Source: Aldrovandia affinis (lineage: Eukaryota; Chordata; Actinopteri; Notacanthiformes; Halosauridae). Taken from it: a stretch of 64,000 nucleotides of DNA. The notes beneath the pieces are model-generated. The model searched no databases and had not been told where the DNA came from. It saw only the letters and a program-made list of their open reading frames with translations. The position numbers were made by a program, and so were the translations under genes. The DNA lies in assembly GCA_029706075.1 (NCBI GenBank), contig JAINUG010000260.1, positions 7,501 through 71,500 of the forward strand, in the 5' to 3' direction. Below are positions 1-10,165 of the stretch, in pieces; within the stretch, counting starts at the first letter, position 1, and each line of letters starts with the position of its first letter.

Positions 1-124
1 CTTAATTATTGCAATAATAGTGGAGATGGGTATTTTCTGGCTATTTTTTATATCCATTACCTGATTTATGAAGGTCAACAACCTTTTGTTTAATTCCATT
101 TGTGTATTCTCTGATCTTCCCCAT
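1..124 (-). pseudogene. Tc1/mariner transposase N-terminal fragment
   Basis: Read on the minus strand from an ATG at 124, the sequence begins MGKIREYTNGIKQKVVDLHK and continues with an SGNGYKK-like stretch. This matches the start of Tc1-like transposases, whose paired-like helix-turn-helix binds the terminal inverted repeats. An in-frame stop follows about 27 codons in, and similar residues continue in another frame, so the copy is broken. The left window edge cuts it off, and a GT microsatellite lies directly upstream of its start codon. The family call rests on remembered Tc1 N-terminal features and no search was run. Confidence 0.6.
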
Positions 125-126
125 GT

Positions 127-257
127 GTGAGTGTTCACGTGTGTGTGCACATGTGGTGTGTGTGTGTGCACATGTGAGTGTGCGCATGTGAGTGTGTGTG
201 TATGTGTGTGTGTTTGCGCGTATGAGAGTGCACGTGCGCGCGTGTGTGTGTGTGTGA

Positions 258-293
<36 letters not shown>
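127..293. repeat. GT microsatellite
   Basis: Imperfect (GT)n with CA, GC and GA interruptions. The last 60 bases or so are nearly pure GT. The cysteine/valine-rich reading frames across it are repeat artefacts. Confidence 0.95.
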
Positions 294-294
<1 letters not shown>

Positions 295-298
295 TCTC

Positions 299-467
299 TC
301 ACCAGGGCAGGGTGGGAGGTTTAGCCAGCAGTCCCTGCAGGAAGTCCCACTCCACGCTGACACACTTCCCCTCGCTGACGAACGGCATGGCCGCCATCCC
401 AGCACTCACTGGCCGCCACCCCTAACGCAGGCTGTGATTGGCCGGGGCTGTGTCAAACCAAGACCTC
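299..467 (-). CDS. Possible short coding exon, unidentified
   Basis: On the minus strand an ATG at 397 opens a 32-codon frame ending TGA at 299. It contains [12 protein letters not shown] and [10 protein letters not shown], which look protein-like rather than repeat-like. A good donor (TG|GTGAGAGA) falls at 302/303, just before the stop. A pyrimidine-rich CAG acceptor precedes 467, but an in-frame TAG at 422-424 means the whole 303-467 stretch cannot be coding in this frame. It could be a first exon (a CCAAT motif lies upstream on this strand), an internal exon with another acceptor, or chance. No family is recognised. In mammals NPAS1 lies downstream of ARHGAP35, which makes a neighbour gene at this edge plausible but unproven. 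Confidence 0.25.
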
Positions 468-939
468 CTGCAGGGGAGAGGGGAGGAGACGGTTCACAGA
501 GGGGAGGAAGAGGAGAAAGAGAGTAGAATGAAGGAGAAAGAAAAAGGAGATAAAAGAGGGTAAAAAGAAGGGATAAAACTCTATGGTAGACAGCAGAGTT
601 CTATCTTAGATGTTTTGGCTTCCTGTTCTGCCCTCACACCTTCTTAACGTACAAGCTTGTGTAGAAGAGATTCCCCCACACAGTCCCGTCAGATGATGCC
701 TGTCTATGGGGTCATGCCCCTAAAATGCACATGCCGCCACCCCCACCCCCCTCCAGCTTCCCCAGTTCCTGGATTTCCCAGCGCCAGCTGGCCTGTCCCC
801 CCCCACCCGGGCCTGCCTCTTCTGTTCCGTTGACATTTAAAGGGCCAGTGTGGCCCCCAGCGGCCCAGTGTCCCGCCCAGGGCTCCTGCTGCCCTCTCAC
901 CAGCCTGGGCCAGCAGAACCACCACACTGAGCTGCACTG

Positions 940-940
<1 letters not shown>
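468..940. other. No gene seen; GA-rich then C-rich spacer
   Basis: Purine-rich on the plus strand to about 560, AT-richer to 700, then C-rich. A minus-strand donor-like GTGAGAG at about 895-901 is not supported by a convincing frame. Confidence 0.6.
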
Positions 941-979
<39 letters not shown>

Positions 980-1510
980 ACACACACATACACGCACAGA
1001 CTCACACACACACACGTGCACACTCACACACACGTGCACACACATGCACACACACACTCTCACACATACACACACACATGCACACACACATGCTTAGATC
1101 ACCCTGCCACCATCTGACACTACAAACTACAGACTGAAGCGCATATGCATACTTTATCTCACCACCATGATACGACACACACAACACAGCACACCCAAGT
1201 GCTTCAGCGTGTCCTACAACACAGAAAGTATCAACAGCATGCATGGTGAAAACATGACATACAAGAGCAAACATGGTCCATCAAGAAAGACACACACACA
1301 TGGACACCGCACACACAAACACAGGCCGCGCACACAAACACACACATACACTCACAGTCACTCATATAGACCACACATGGTCTAACAAGAAAGACACACA
1401 CACACAGACTGTGCACACACACACAAACGCACACACAGACACATAACCCCACCCACCCACACACATACACACAAATGCGCACACTCACACAGACAGACCC
1501 GCACACACTC
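941..1510. repeat. CA microsatellite and degenerate CA-rich tract
   Basis: Pure (CA)n from 941 to about 976, then interrupted CA repeats to about 1090. A CA-rich diverged continuation covers 1160-1510. All open frames here are histidine/threonine or cysteine/valine repeats. Confidence 0.9.
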
Positions 1511-2155
1511 CCCTGTGGAAGGACTCGACCTGCCAATCTTGGCCCTATATGCTTATCTCTGTATGTAATCTATGTCTCTTTATCTAATCTCTCCCTCAAT
1601 CAGTCTGCCGTCGCTATCGCCATCCACAGTATAGAGGAAATAATGGTGGTGTCTTTCACCGTAATTGTCCAATTAACTTTATAACCTTGGTTTGGCTTTT
1701 TACTGCGTGAGGCACTATACACTTTGGAAAAGGCTACCTTTAGGCTGCACGTATACGCAAACCATTAGACCCAAGTTCCATTTCAAATGTGTTCCAGCAT
1801 CGGAGGGTATTCACTCAATACAATTCAAGTAAACCAAACATGATACCTCATATGGGTGGGTGATATCTGTCCATTTCTCTTTTTCTTTTTTATAATGACA
1901 AAGAGAAACATATAGAAATAAAGTACAATGGCACAGACAGAATGAATCGCTGTTTTTGACTCTCTAACTTTGGCCCACCCCACTCCTCCCTGATAAAAAA
2001 AAAAGCAACCTTTCTGTAATGTTTCCACAACATTTCTGTAACACTGAAGCAAAAACCACAACAGCAATGTTGTCAGAGCATTATGTGTGATCCTCTGACC
2101 CCTCTGGGACAAGGGGGCGGGTGGGCAGGGGTCCACTCTGTGCCCTTCCAGAAAC
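1511..2155. other. No feature recognised
   Basis: Unique AT-leaning sequence with short poly-A/T runs. No repeat family, splice-flanked frame or RNA gene was seen. Confidence 0.6.
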
Positions 2156-2159
2156 CCCC

Positions 2160-2295
2160 ACCCCCCCCAATGGGTTGTCGCGCTCGCCCGTCATTTGCAT
2201 AGGCGCGGCATCGGTTTGGCTCAATTACTGTTTGCGTTCAGTGGGGAATTGTTAATTAGAGCCTCCAGCTGTCAGAGGTTCGTTAGCGTGCTCCA
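2160..2295. promoter_or_regulatory. Possible enhancer: octamer plus homeodomain motifs
   Basis: A sharply GC- and CpG-richer segment holds ATTTGCAT (POU octamer type), AATTGTTAATTAGAG (overlapping homeodomain cores) and CCAGCTGTCAG (E-box next to a TGTCA core) within about 90 bases. The motifs are visible; the enhancer role is inferred from clustering and from the change in composition against the flanks. Confidence 0.3.
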
Positions 2296-2299
2296 CCCC

Positions 2300-4225
2300 T
2301 CCCCGTAGACCCGGCTCAGAAAACGCGGAGGGGAAGCGAACGCATTGGAACACCGTGGCGGTGCATCTGCTGCAGAGAGGAAAGTTTTTCGGCGATTACC
2401 GCGAACTGACGTGTCTATGGAGAGCAGCTCCCACTTTCCATCCGCTAATTGCCGAGGTGTACATGATGCAAAATAAGTTGTCACAGAGCAACTATGGCGT
2501 CACTCTAAGTTTGCAGTGTCGATCACAAGTTCTGCTTTTTGCCCCAACACCAACACTTAACTAGTCCAATCATCACTCGGTTTGATATTTCTGAATCACG
2601 TGTAAAGATTATTCTTAATTTTATACTGGGGAAAAACACAGTATAAAAAACATAGTATTAAAAAGTAAAGAAATTAAGTCCTGTAAAAACTCCTTGAAAA
2701 AATCCTACTGGTGTGCATTCTGGGATCTCATGGATCAATTCATTCAAGGGAACTGGATAGAACATAATCCAGCATCCAGAGACATATACGCATTGAGTTT
2801 GACTCAGCTACTTTGAAATGAAAAGGCCTTGTTTTTCAGTGGAATCCCAGAGGAATGGGATCGAGAGAACTCGAGGCTGTGAACAACTAAAAATGCTCCC
2901 GACTCTGAAACACAGCAAGTAGCTATCATTTCCAAAATTATTTACAAACTATGAGTTCTGCCAAAGTAGTCACTATACTGTAAAAGCTACAATTATGTGA
3001 TCAAAAAGCTTTCTCTGCCTCTGAGCCTTTTAAGATTTTAGTGGGGGTGTGGGGGCTGGCAGTTTCACTTAGCTTTCAATGTAATGCTGTCATTTGTGCT
3101 GCAAGATTAGACACTTCCTGGTCCATAGGTGGTGCTTAGTTTACCAGTCTGCTCTTGACTCTGGTATTCCACAATGCAAAGTTTGTCTCTGCAACAACAG
3201 AGCTGTACGCCGAGAGAGCCATTAGAGAAGGCTTCGGCGGGAGATATGTTTCAGGTCATCGGCTGTCTTACTCTGCGTAGGCCTCTGTATCAGATCTGCA
3301 GTGTTAAACAGAGCTCCATGCAATCCCACAGGCGCTGTCTCCTTGTGCCCGGGACCTGGGTCTTTAGCTCAGCGAGCCAATCGCGTCTCTCACCGGGAGG
3401 TTCGCCATGTGTTGCCGAGGGCTTGACTCCTGCTTGGACAGAGTCAGGCAGGAGTGGCCAGAAAGTAGGGATGGAAAAAAGAAGAAGGCAGAACCAGTGA
3501 CTTCACAGAAACATGGGACCATCCCTCTGCGTGGGGATGTGAGATCACCCGATCATTCTGAGGACGACAGTGGCAGATCTTTTTTAACTCTAGATCATCT
3601 TTGTAACGGAATACAATATGCATGCATTACACACGCTTTATGACAAGTTATACGATTTGAAAACGGAATATAAATTGCAAGCTCCGTTTGACCCTGCCAG
3701 TGGGACTAAAAATACGAGGCTAAGTTTGAGGTTGGCAGGTTTATTTTGCTACTCGTGTGGTGGCGCTTATTTTTGGTTCAGTACATCTGTCAACAAATAA
3801 ACAAACAATGAAGGTTCTCACTGCCAGTGACCTGAGTGGCAAAAAAAGATTTGTTCCTTAAATGATGAATTTCTTTGAATTTACGTAATTTGCATGTGAA
3901 AATGTAAAAAGTGGCACGTATTCTGCAGTTATTCTGCGGTTATTCTTTTGTGTGACAAAAAAAAAAAAAAAGGTTCTCTAATCATAAAAAATGGATGAAA
4001 AAAAAAAGAATATCGTTTGCATCCGATAATGTTAAACAAAGGCCTATCGGGGCGGAGTATAAGGAACGAGTAAGAACTCCCTCTCTCTGAGATTACAGTT
4101 AAATGAGGATAACCACCTCAGGTTAGCTCCGAAACGCACACCCCAGCATCTCCACAGAAGCTGAGCTCAGATATATGCCCTCAGGGCCTGGTTTACCGCT
4201 TCTCATCCAGAAGTGTTTGAAGTGA
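2300..4225. other. No gene recognised
   Basis: Unique, mostly AT-rich sequence. The open frames near 3174-3643 lack splice context or recognisable domains. Short A-runs occur at about 3957-3971 and 4000. Confidence 0.55.
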
Positions 4226-4229
4226 ATAT

Positions 4230-4680
4230 TTGAAAGTCAGATCGTCCTTTTTGGACTCGTTTCGGTTTCTGGATCAAACGGCGGCCCCCGTACGTGCGAC
4301 CGGGGCCCCGGCCGGGTTCTGGTGATCTCCGCGACGGCCGGGCCCCCGACCTTGGGGCCTCTCTCCGGATCGTTTGGGCCAAGGCTCCTCGGCTCTCCAG
4401 AGCCCCGGGCCTGTCTGGTGTGTGCGCCCCCCACCTGACATGTTTAAATATCTAATGGAATCGATAGCCCCGCTGATTATATCAGTCTCGCCCACTCCTC
4501 TGGAGGGTGGGGGGGAGATGGAGGTTTAAAGAGTCGTAAAGTGCGCTGGACTTTGGGGGGACCGGGGCCGGGGAGGGGGCGCTGAAGGAAATAAGACGTA
4601 ACCGAGGCGGTCGTGATCGCGACTCTCCTCTACGGGCGAAGGGGTGGTGATTTATTTCCTAAATTCCCTGACGTGGCCCA
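4230..4680. promoter_or_regulatory. GC/CpG-rich segment, candidate regulatory element
   Basis: GC and CpG content rise abruptly (GGGGCCCCGGCC and similar, then CGGTCGTGATCGCGAC). A short AT-rich core follows, containing TCTAATGGAATCGATAG and GATTATATCAG. Minus-strand frames at 4237-4495 are open but look like GC-bias frames. A small CpG island or conserved non-coding element is possible, and no transcript evidence is visible. Confidence 0.3.
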
Positions 4681-4699
4681 CACTGATGATTCATGATGC

Positions 4700-4762
4700 G
4701 TTGTTATGTGTGAGATGTGGCGGGGATCTCGTTGTTATGTGTGAGATGTGGTGGGGATTGTG
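4700..4762. repeat. Two-copy tandem duplication, 31-bp unit
   Basis: GTTGTTATGTGTGAGATGTG occurs twice, followed by CGGGGATCTC in copy one and TGGGGATTGT in copy two. It is a recent short tandem duplication. Confidence 0.8.
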
Positions 4763-5160
4763 CACGGCAGATCCACTCGATCTGTCTCCAGCTGCCCTCG
4801 CCATGCCTGAATAAAAGCATGTACACGCAACTGGGCACCTGCCACACAGAGATGATGGTAGTACTCATTTCACGCTAAAAGCTGCCCACGCCAGCCAGCT
4901 ACTGCGCAGGTTCACAGATGCAGTGCAGTGGGATCGGGACGTGCCGCAGATGTGTGAAACGGGCTTAAGCTCGGTCAGATGTACAGTGTCCTGTCCCGCG
5001 GCTGGCCTGTGCCCCTCAGACGATCAGAAGATCAACCCCACCCGCACCCATCCCCCAGCCTAAAACCAGAGAGCAACACACAAGTTGACAGCCCCTCGAC
5101 AGATTAACATAAAGGAAATGTCAAAGGTCATCCAGCAGTCACTCTCAGTTACATTGTTAT
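4763..5160. other. No feature recognised
   Basis: Unique sequence leading into the GT/TA tract. No coding or repeat signal was seen. Confidence 0.5.
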
Positions 5161-5164
5161 ATAA

Positions 5165-5271
5165 GATTTGAGTGTGTGTATGTATGCCTGTGTGAGTGTG
5201 TGTATGTATATATATGTGTGTGTATGAGTGCGTGAGAGTGCGTGTGTGTATGACTGTGTGTGAGTGTGTGC

Positions 5272-5307
<36 letters not shown>

Positions 5308-5342
5308 GTGTGTGTGTGTGTGAGCGTGTATGACAGAGTGTG

Positions 5343-5388
<46 letters not shown>

Positions 5389-5494
5389 CATATGCGTGTG
5401 TGTGTGTGTGTGTGTGTATATGCATATGTGTGTGTGTGTGTGAGTGTGTGTATATATATATATACATATGTGTATGTATGAGTGTGAGTGTGTG

Positions 5495-5546
<52 letters not shown>
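5165..5546. repeat. Compound GT/TA microsatellite
   Basis: About 380 bases alternating (GT)n and (TA)n blocks, e.g. TA blocks at about 5274-5307, 5373-5390, 5451-5466 and 5494-5512 with GT blocks between. Alternating purine-pyrimidine runs of this kind can adopt Z-DNA or cruciform forms. Confidence 0.95.
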
Positions 5547-5549
<3 letters not shown>

Positions 5550-7315
5550 ACAGCTCTGTGAGTGGCAGCAGGGGTTACATAAGGAGCCTCAGTGGAGCAA
5601 AGTGGACAGGCTGACCAGAGATCAGGTCAGTGGAGTGTGACACAGAAGAGCACAATGCTGACACTGCCTGTCACCACACCCTCCTGTCTCTCTGTCTGTC
5701 CACAAGAGAAATGTCTGTCTGTCTATTGCGCAACATTCCTCTCTGTCTGCCAGACACCTCTTCGGTCTGACTGTCTGTCTGTCTCTATGGCACTGCTCTT
5801 AGCGTTCTGTTATCTATCCTGTCTGTCTGTCAGTCTGTGTGATGCCATTTCTGTCTGTCTGTCCATCTGACACGGAACCTTGCTCTCTGCTTACCTGGCC
5901 TGGGTTCAATTAAACTGCTAGACTTTCCTCCAAAAACAGTTTGGCCAGTTCAGCGCTTGCCAAAATCAACTTTCCAAATTGTGTTTGTGAAGTAAAAAAA
6001 TACTTCACTTCAAACACGTCCATTTATTTTACAAGTTAAAGTTAAAGGCCAAATGCTGACTCACTTTGCGCCTTTGACAGCACACCTGTCGGTCTGTCTG
6101 TCTGACGCCACTTCTGCCTGTGCGGTCACTTCCTCCGTCAGTCTGTCTGACACGGCTCCTGTAATGCCTTATGCTGGTCCTCACTTACATGCTCGTATTG
6201 GACTGCGAGCCTTATCAATCTGGCAAGGGGCTGCATTCTACAGAAGGATATCAGCACCCTATGGAGTGGGGGCGATTTAAGCACATCGAATGAGTGGTGT
6301 CGCTTCATCGGCAGATCTATGGCCCCCCTGCCCCCATTTGCTGTGGAGGGACCCAAGAATACTCACACAATGAGACCGCGCCCATCCCACAGGTGCCCCT
6401 CGAATGAACTGCAACCGTCAAGCAATGGGGTTCCACAAGACCTGTTAGCACCGCAGCCTTACACCCTAATGGACGTGGTCTGGTGTAGCAACACCACCTT
6501 CAGGATTTCTGAGGTTACCTTCAGGATTTAAAGGGTCGAGGGGGTCCAAGGGGGGACGCGGAAACACACGTCACTGTCGTTAGGGGTTGTGGACACCCTT
6601 CCTGTCCGTGCGAATCACTTGCGCGTCCTTTAGCATTCATTTCCAGTGTTTGATCTCATTCACACCTGGCGTTCTGTGCATTGATTTTAATTGTGTGTAA
6701 GATATTGCTGTTGTATGAAGTTAATGTAAGAGTCTACAGAGTCACATCAAAAACAAAGGAAAGACTACGGGAAATCCGTATATATTACAAATTACAAATA
6801 CATTTCCCCTTGGGTATTAATAAGGTAACTATCTAAATCTATAAAGTAATTTCTTTGATAAAGTGACCTAACTATTGTACAAGGAATTGATCTGTCTTAC
6901 AGGTGATCTTTAATATGGAAGCACCACATTAATTCTACATCAGTATAAACCATTTATAAACCATCTATAAACCTCATGCCAGCCACACTGACTCCAGCGT
7001 AGCACAACTCACAACCTCTCTTAACAACATCACAATTCAACAAATAAATCAAGGTATTACTATTGGGCAAGAAAGACTAATGTGTGTGTCGGGTACAGTG
7101 CGTTATATTTAAAGTGTTTAAAATGGCTGAATGGGGTAGCCTGAAATGCACTGTGGCTTGTGGTTTATTTTCTGATATCGATAGCTTGTAAAAAAAAAAA
7201 GTTAAAAAAACCTGCCACATGTGTGTTTTCTCTGTTAAACTGCCTCTTTTTTTATTTAAAACTTGATTTAAATTGGAAACTGCTATGAGCACCATTAATA
7301 TTATTAATACTAATA
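5547..7315. other. Mostly unique; scattered TCTG repeats
   Basis: Interrupted (TCTG)n clusters occur at about 5683-5870 and 6088-6150, giving spurious leucine/serine-rich frames. The remainder to 7315 is unique, becoming AT-rich after 6650. No gene was recognised. Confidence 0.55.
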
Positions 7316-7318
7316 CTA

Positions 7319-7499
7319 TGAATACTAATAATGATAACACTAATAATAAGAATAATACTAGATTAAAACATATTATTATGAATAATAATAACACACGGTA
7401 TTAACAATAATGTGTGTTATTATTATTAATTTTAAATTATTATTAATAGTAATCTAGTATTATTCTTACTATTATTAGTGTTGTCATTATTAGTATTCG
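7319..7499. repeat. AT-rich inverted repeat I
   Basis: The left arm (GAATACTAATAATGATAACA, from about 7319) is answered by the right arm ending TGTCATTATTAGTATTCG near 7499, with the matching TCTAGATT/AATCTAGTATT inner parts. Arms are about 50 bases and imperfect. The centre near 7405 is itself palindromic (ATAATAACACAC and GTGTGTTATTAT). Confidence 0.8.
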
Positions 7500-7518
7500 T
7501 GGTATTAAGATTTAGTAT

Positions 7519-7593
7519 CATGAGTTTTTATTTCGTTCTTCTTCTTCTTCTTCTTATTATTATTATTATTATTAATAATAATATGAATAATAA

Positions 7594-7624
<31 letters not shown>

Positions 7625-7642
7625 AACGAAATAAAAACTCAT
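7519..7642. repeat. AT-rich inverted repeat II
   Basis: ATGAGTTTTTATTTCGTTCT at about 7520 is matched by its complement AGAACGAAATAAAAACTCAT ending at 7642. Between them (CTT)n/(ATT)n is mirrored by (AAT)n/(AAG)n. The whole 124 bases form one near-perfect palindrome, adjacent to palindrome I. It could be a foldback MITE or a simple-repeat palindrome. Confidence 0.85.
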
Positions 7643-8640
7643 ATGCCCAGACTTCAGAAATCTTACACCACGACCCACACCCAATCTGTCAAATGTTTTT
7701 TTTTCAAAACGTGTCCCATTTGGGGACGTTGCTGAATCAGTGAATCGATGTATATTTGCTAGCGATTTGCACACTGCTTAACCATAAATATAGAAATCTA
7801 ACCCAAGGACTTCGGAAACGTGTTGGAATCAAGTCTCTGGAACTGCAGGAAGACAATAACACATAACAACTTCCAAAGCAGCTGAACTAGCATCCTGGAT
7901 AAACTCGATAACCTACACTTAGTTTATCTAGGAAATATCCATGGTTCTATTAACTGGATAACCCACCAACCCTGTGAAAACTGTTATCGCATTTTTGGCA
8001 ATACAGGCCAGTGACAAGGAGATCTCCAGGTGACAGTGTGCCCACATGGGATTTTGAGGAAGACAAGAAAATGTGAGTTATCATGTTATGTTTTTCCCCA
8101 CAAGATACCCCAAAATTAACCACATTTATCCGAAGCTTAGCAAAATTTCAATGATGTATACCAGTCCGTCAAGATCTCAACATGCATTCATTCAGTCTAC
8201 ACCTACGACCGCGGTCAAACACCTAACACAACATATCCCCCGTGCAAAGTGAGTACACATTTGTATAAAACAGTTAAGATGCGCAGAGAAATATATAGTC
8301 TACTTACTTGTTGACTTAATTGTTAAAGAAAGAAGGGTGCGCTAGTTTTAAAGCACAAAGAACGATTTCAGGCTCGCTCTCCAATCCAAAGCATCCTTCA
8401 GCACACACGTACTCAGCCAGACTACAACCTTTCAAGGTGTCCTATCCTCAGAGTGCCCTCTGGGAAGTACACACACTTAAACCCAGCTGACCCACAGCAT
8501 TCCTTAAAAACAACAGATGTCACTACAACATTTCCAAAACGTTGCGGTGATGTCAAGAACCGTCTGCCGGGAAGCCTCAAACGTCCGCGATATCCACCGC
8601 CACATTAGACATGACAGAACACTGGTGAAGTTTCCTTAAC
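7643..8640. other. No feature recognised
   Basis: Unique sequence of moderate AT content. No ORF with splice context, RNA gene or repeat family was identified. Confidence 0.55.
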
Positions 8641-8697
8641 TGTGCGTGTCTGTGAGTGTGTCTGTGCGTGCGTGTGTGTGTGTGTGTATGTGTGTGA
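8641..8697. repeat. GT microsatellite
   Basis: Interrupted (GT)n of about 55 bases at the start of a repeat-rich block. Confidence 0.9.
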
Positions 8698-8699
8698 GG

Positions 8700-8968
8700 G
8701 AGAGAATACTGAAGAGGAGGAGGAAGTTTCCGTATTCGGATGTGAACTTACCTGATGGGCATTTCCAGCGCTGCACCCCTCCACACCGGAGGCCTCCTCC
8801 CTCCCCTCCTGCCCGGATGCCCTTCTCCAATGCCCTGACTCTGGCCCTCCCTGATTCTGGACCCGCTCTTTCTCCGGGGTCAGCTTTGAAGGATCCCCCC
8901 CAATCCCCAGATCCTCCGATCCTCACAAAAGACACGTATTGGCGAGCCGGACACCCGGCTCTCTGCTG
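8700..8968 (-). other. GC-rich unique segment with a consensus splice donor
   Basis: This non-repetitive island between two GT tracts contains, on the minus strand, ATCAG|GTAAGTTC at about 8741-8753, a near-perfect donor. A minus-strand frame is open across the segment, but its residues resemble no known domain. An untranslated first exon or a chance site are both possible. Confidence 0.2.
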
Positions 8969-8969
8969 C

Positions 8970-8984
8970 GTGAGTGTGTGTGCG

Positions 8985-9024
<40 letters not shown>

Positions 9025-9076
9025 TGTGTGTGTGCGCGCGCGCCACTCGCCGGGAACACAAAAAAAAAAAAAAAAA
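8970..9076. repeat. GT/GC microsatellite and A-run
   Basis: (GT)n from 8971 passes into GCGCGCGC near 9033-9042, followed after a 17-base gap by a run of about 17 A at 9060-9076. Confidence 0.9.
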
Positions 9077-9159
9077 CCTACGCTCTCACACTTCTCCTAC
9101 AAACATCCAGGTCAGTATCCTCTCAGAAATGCACTTAGTCTGCGAGGAACGGCGTGTGA

Positions 9160-9560
9160 AATTCTCTCTCCCTTATGCTCTCTCTCTTTCCCTCTCTCTC
9201 TCTCAATCTCTCTCTCTCTCTAGCAAAGCTGCTTTGCCTATTCAGTCCTTCTTGGGAAGGCTGCACACACCAGTTGTCTGTCCCTTCTCCCTCTCGCTCT
9301 CTCTCTCTCTCTCTCTCTCTACACAATCGCTAGTAAATATAAAAGGCATGCTTGTACAGCCCCTCGCCTTTTACTCCCCCCCTCCCTCTCTCTCTCTCTC
9401 GTTTACCCCCTCCTCCTCCACCTCCTCCTCCTGCCCCTCACTCTCTCCCTTTCTCACTGTCAAAGCTGCCTTTCAAATGCTGATTAGCAGCCAGAGTAAA
9501 AGAGAGAGGGAAGGAGAGAGAGAGAGAAAGAAGAGAGGGAGGGAGGGAAGGAGGTATGTG
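9160..9560. repeat. CT then GA simple-sequence tract
   Basis: (CT)n clusters at 9168-9222 and 9288-9321 and CT-rich DNA to 9460 are followed by GA-rich DNA at 9500-9560. Long serine/leucine frames across it are artefacts. Confidence 0.9.
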
Positions 9561-9630
9561 ACTGAAAACCGGGGAAAGATTCCATCACATCTAAATGTAT
9601 CCTAAACCGTTTCCCCTTCACAGAAACAGA

Positions 9631-9839
<209 letters not shown>

Positions 9840-9989
9840 CAATATACAGATATAAAGTACCCTGAAAGATACAAGGACAGCCCTGTGCATGAGGTGACCG
9901 TGCATCTGCTCGACTTAAACGCACAGACCCAGACACGCATGTGTACAGACAGATACAGACATGAACAAATACACACACTCACCGAGACA

Positions 9990-10165
9990 CATGCAAGCTC
10001 TCTCTCTCTCTCTCTCTCTCCAACCGATCTCCTTCTCTTCCTCCCTCCCTCCCTCCTTCCCTCCTCCCCCTCTCCTTCACTTCTTCTCCTTGCCCTCAAA
10101 CACTACTCAGAATATTGAAACATTGCTCTCCCCCCTCTCTCTCCATCACTCTCTCCTCTGAATAC
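9990..10165. repeat. CT-rich low-complexity tract
   Basis: (CT)n followed by CCCTCCCT-type polypyrimidine sequence. Confidence 0.85.

Noticed and set aside
880..941. Possible exon with donor GTGAGAG on the minus strand
   Set aside because: Only a short hydrophobic frame ([10 protein letters not shown]) and a weak acceptor next to a CA repeat; not enough to call.
8646..9605. 319-codon plus-strand ORF
   Set aside because: Most of it is read through GT, CT and GA simple repeats, and it shows no domain in the unique parts.
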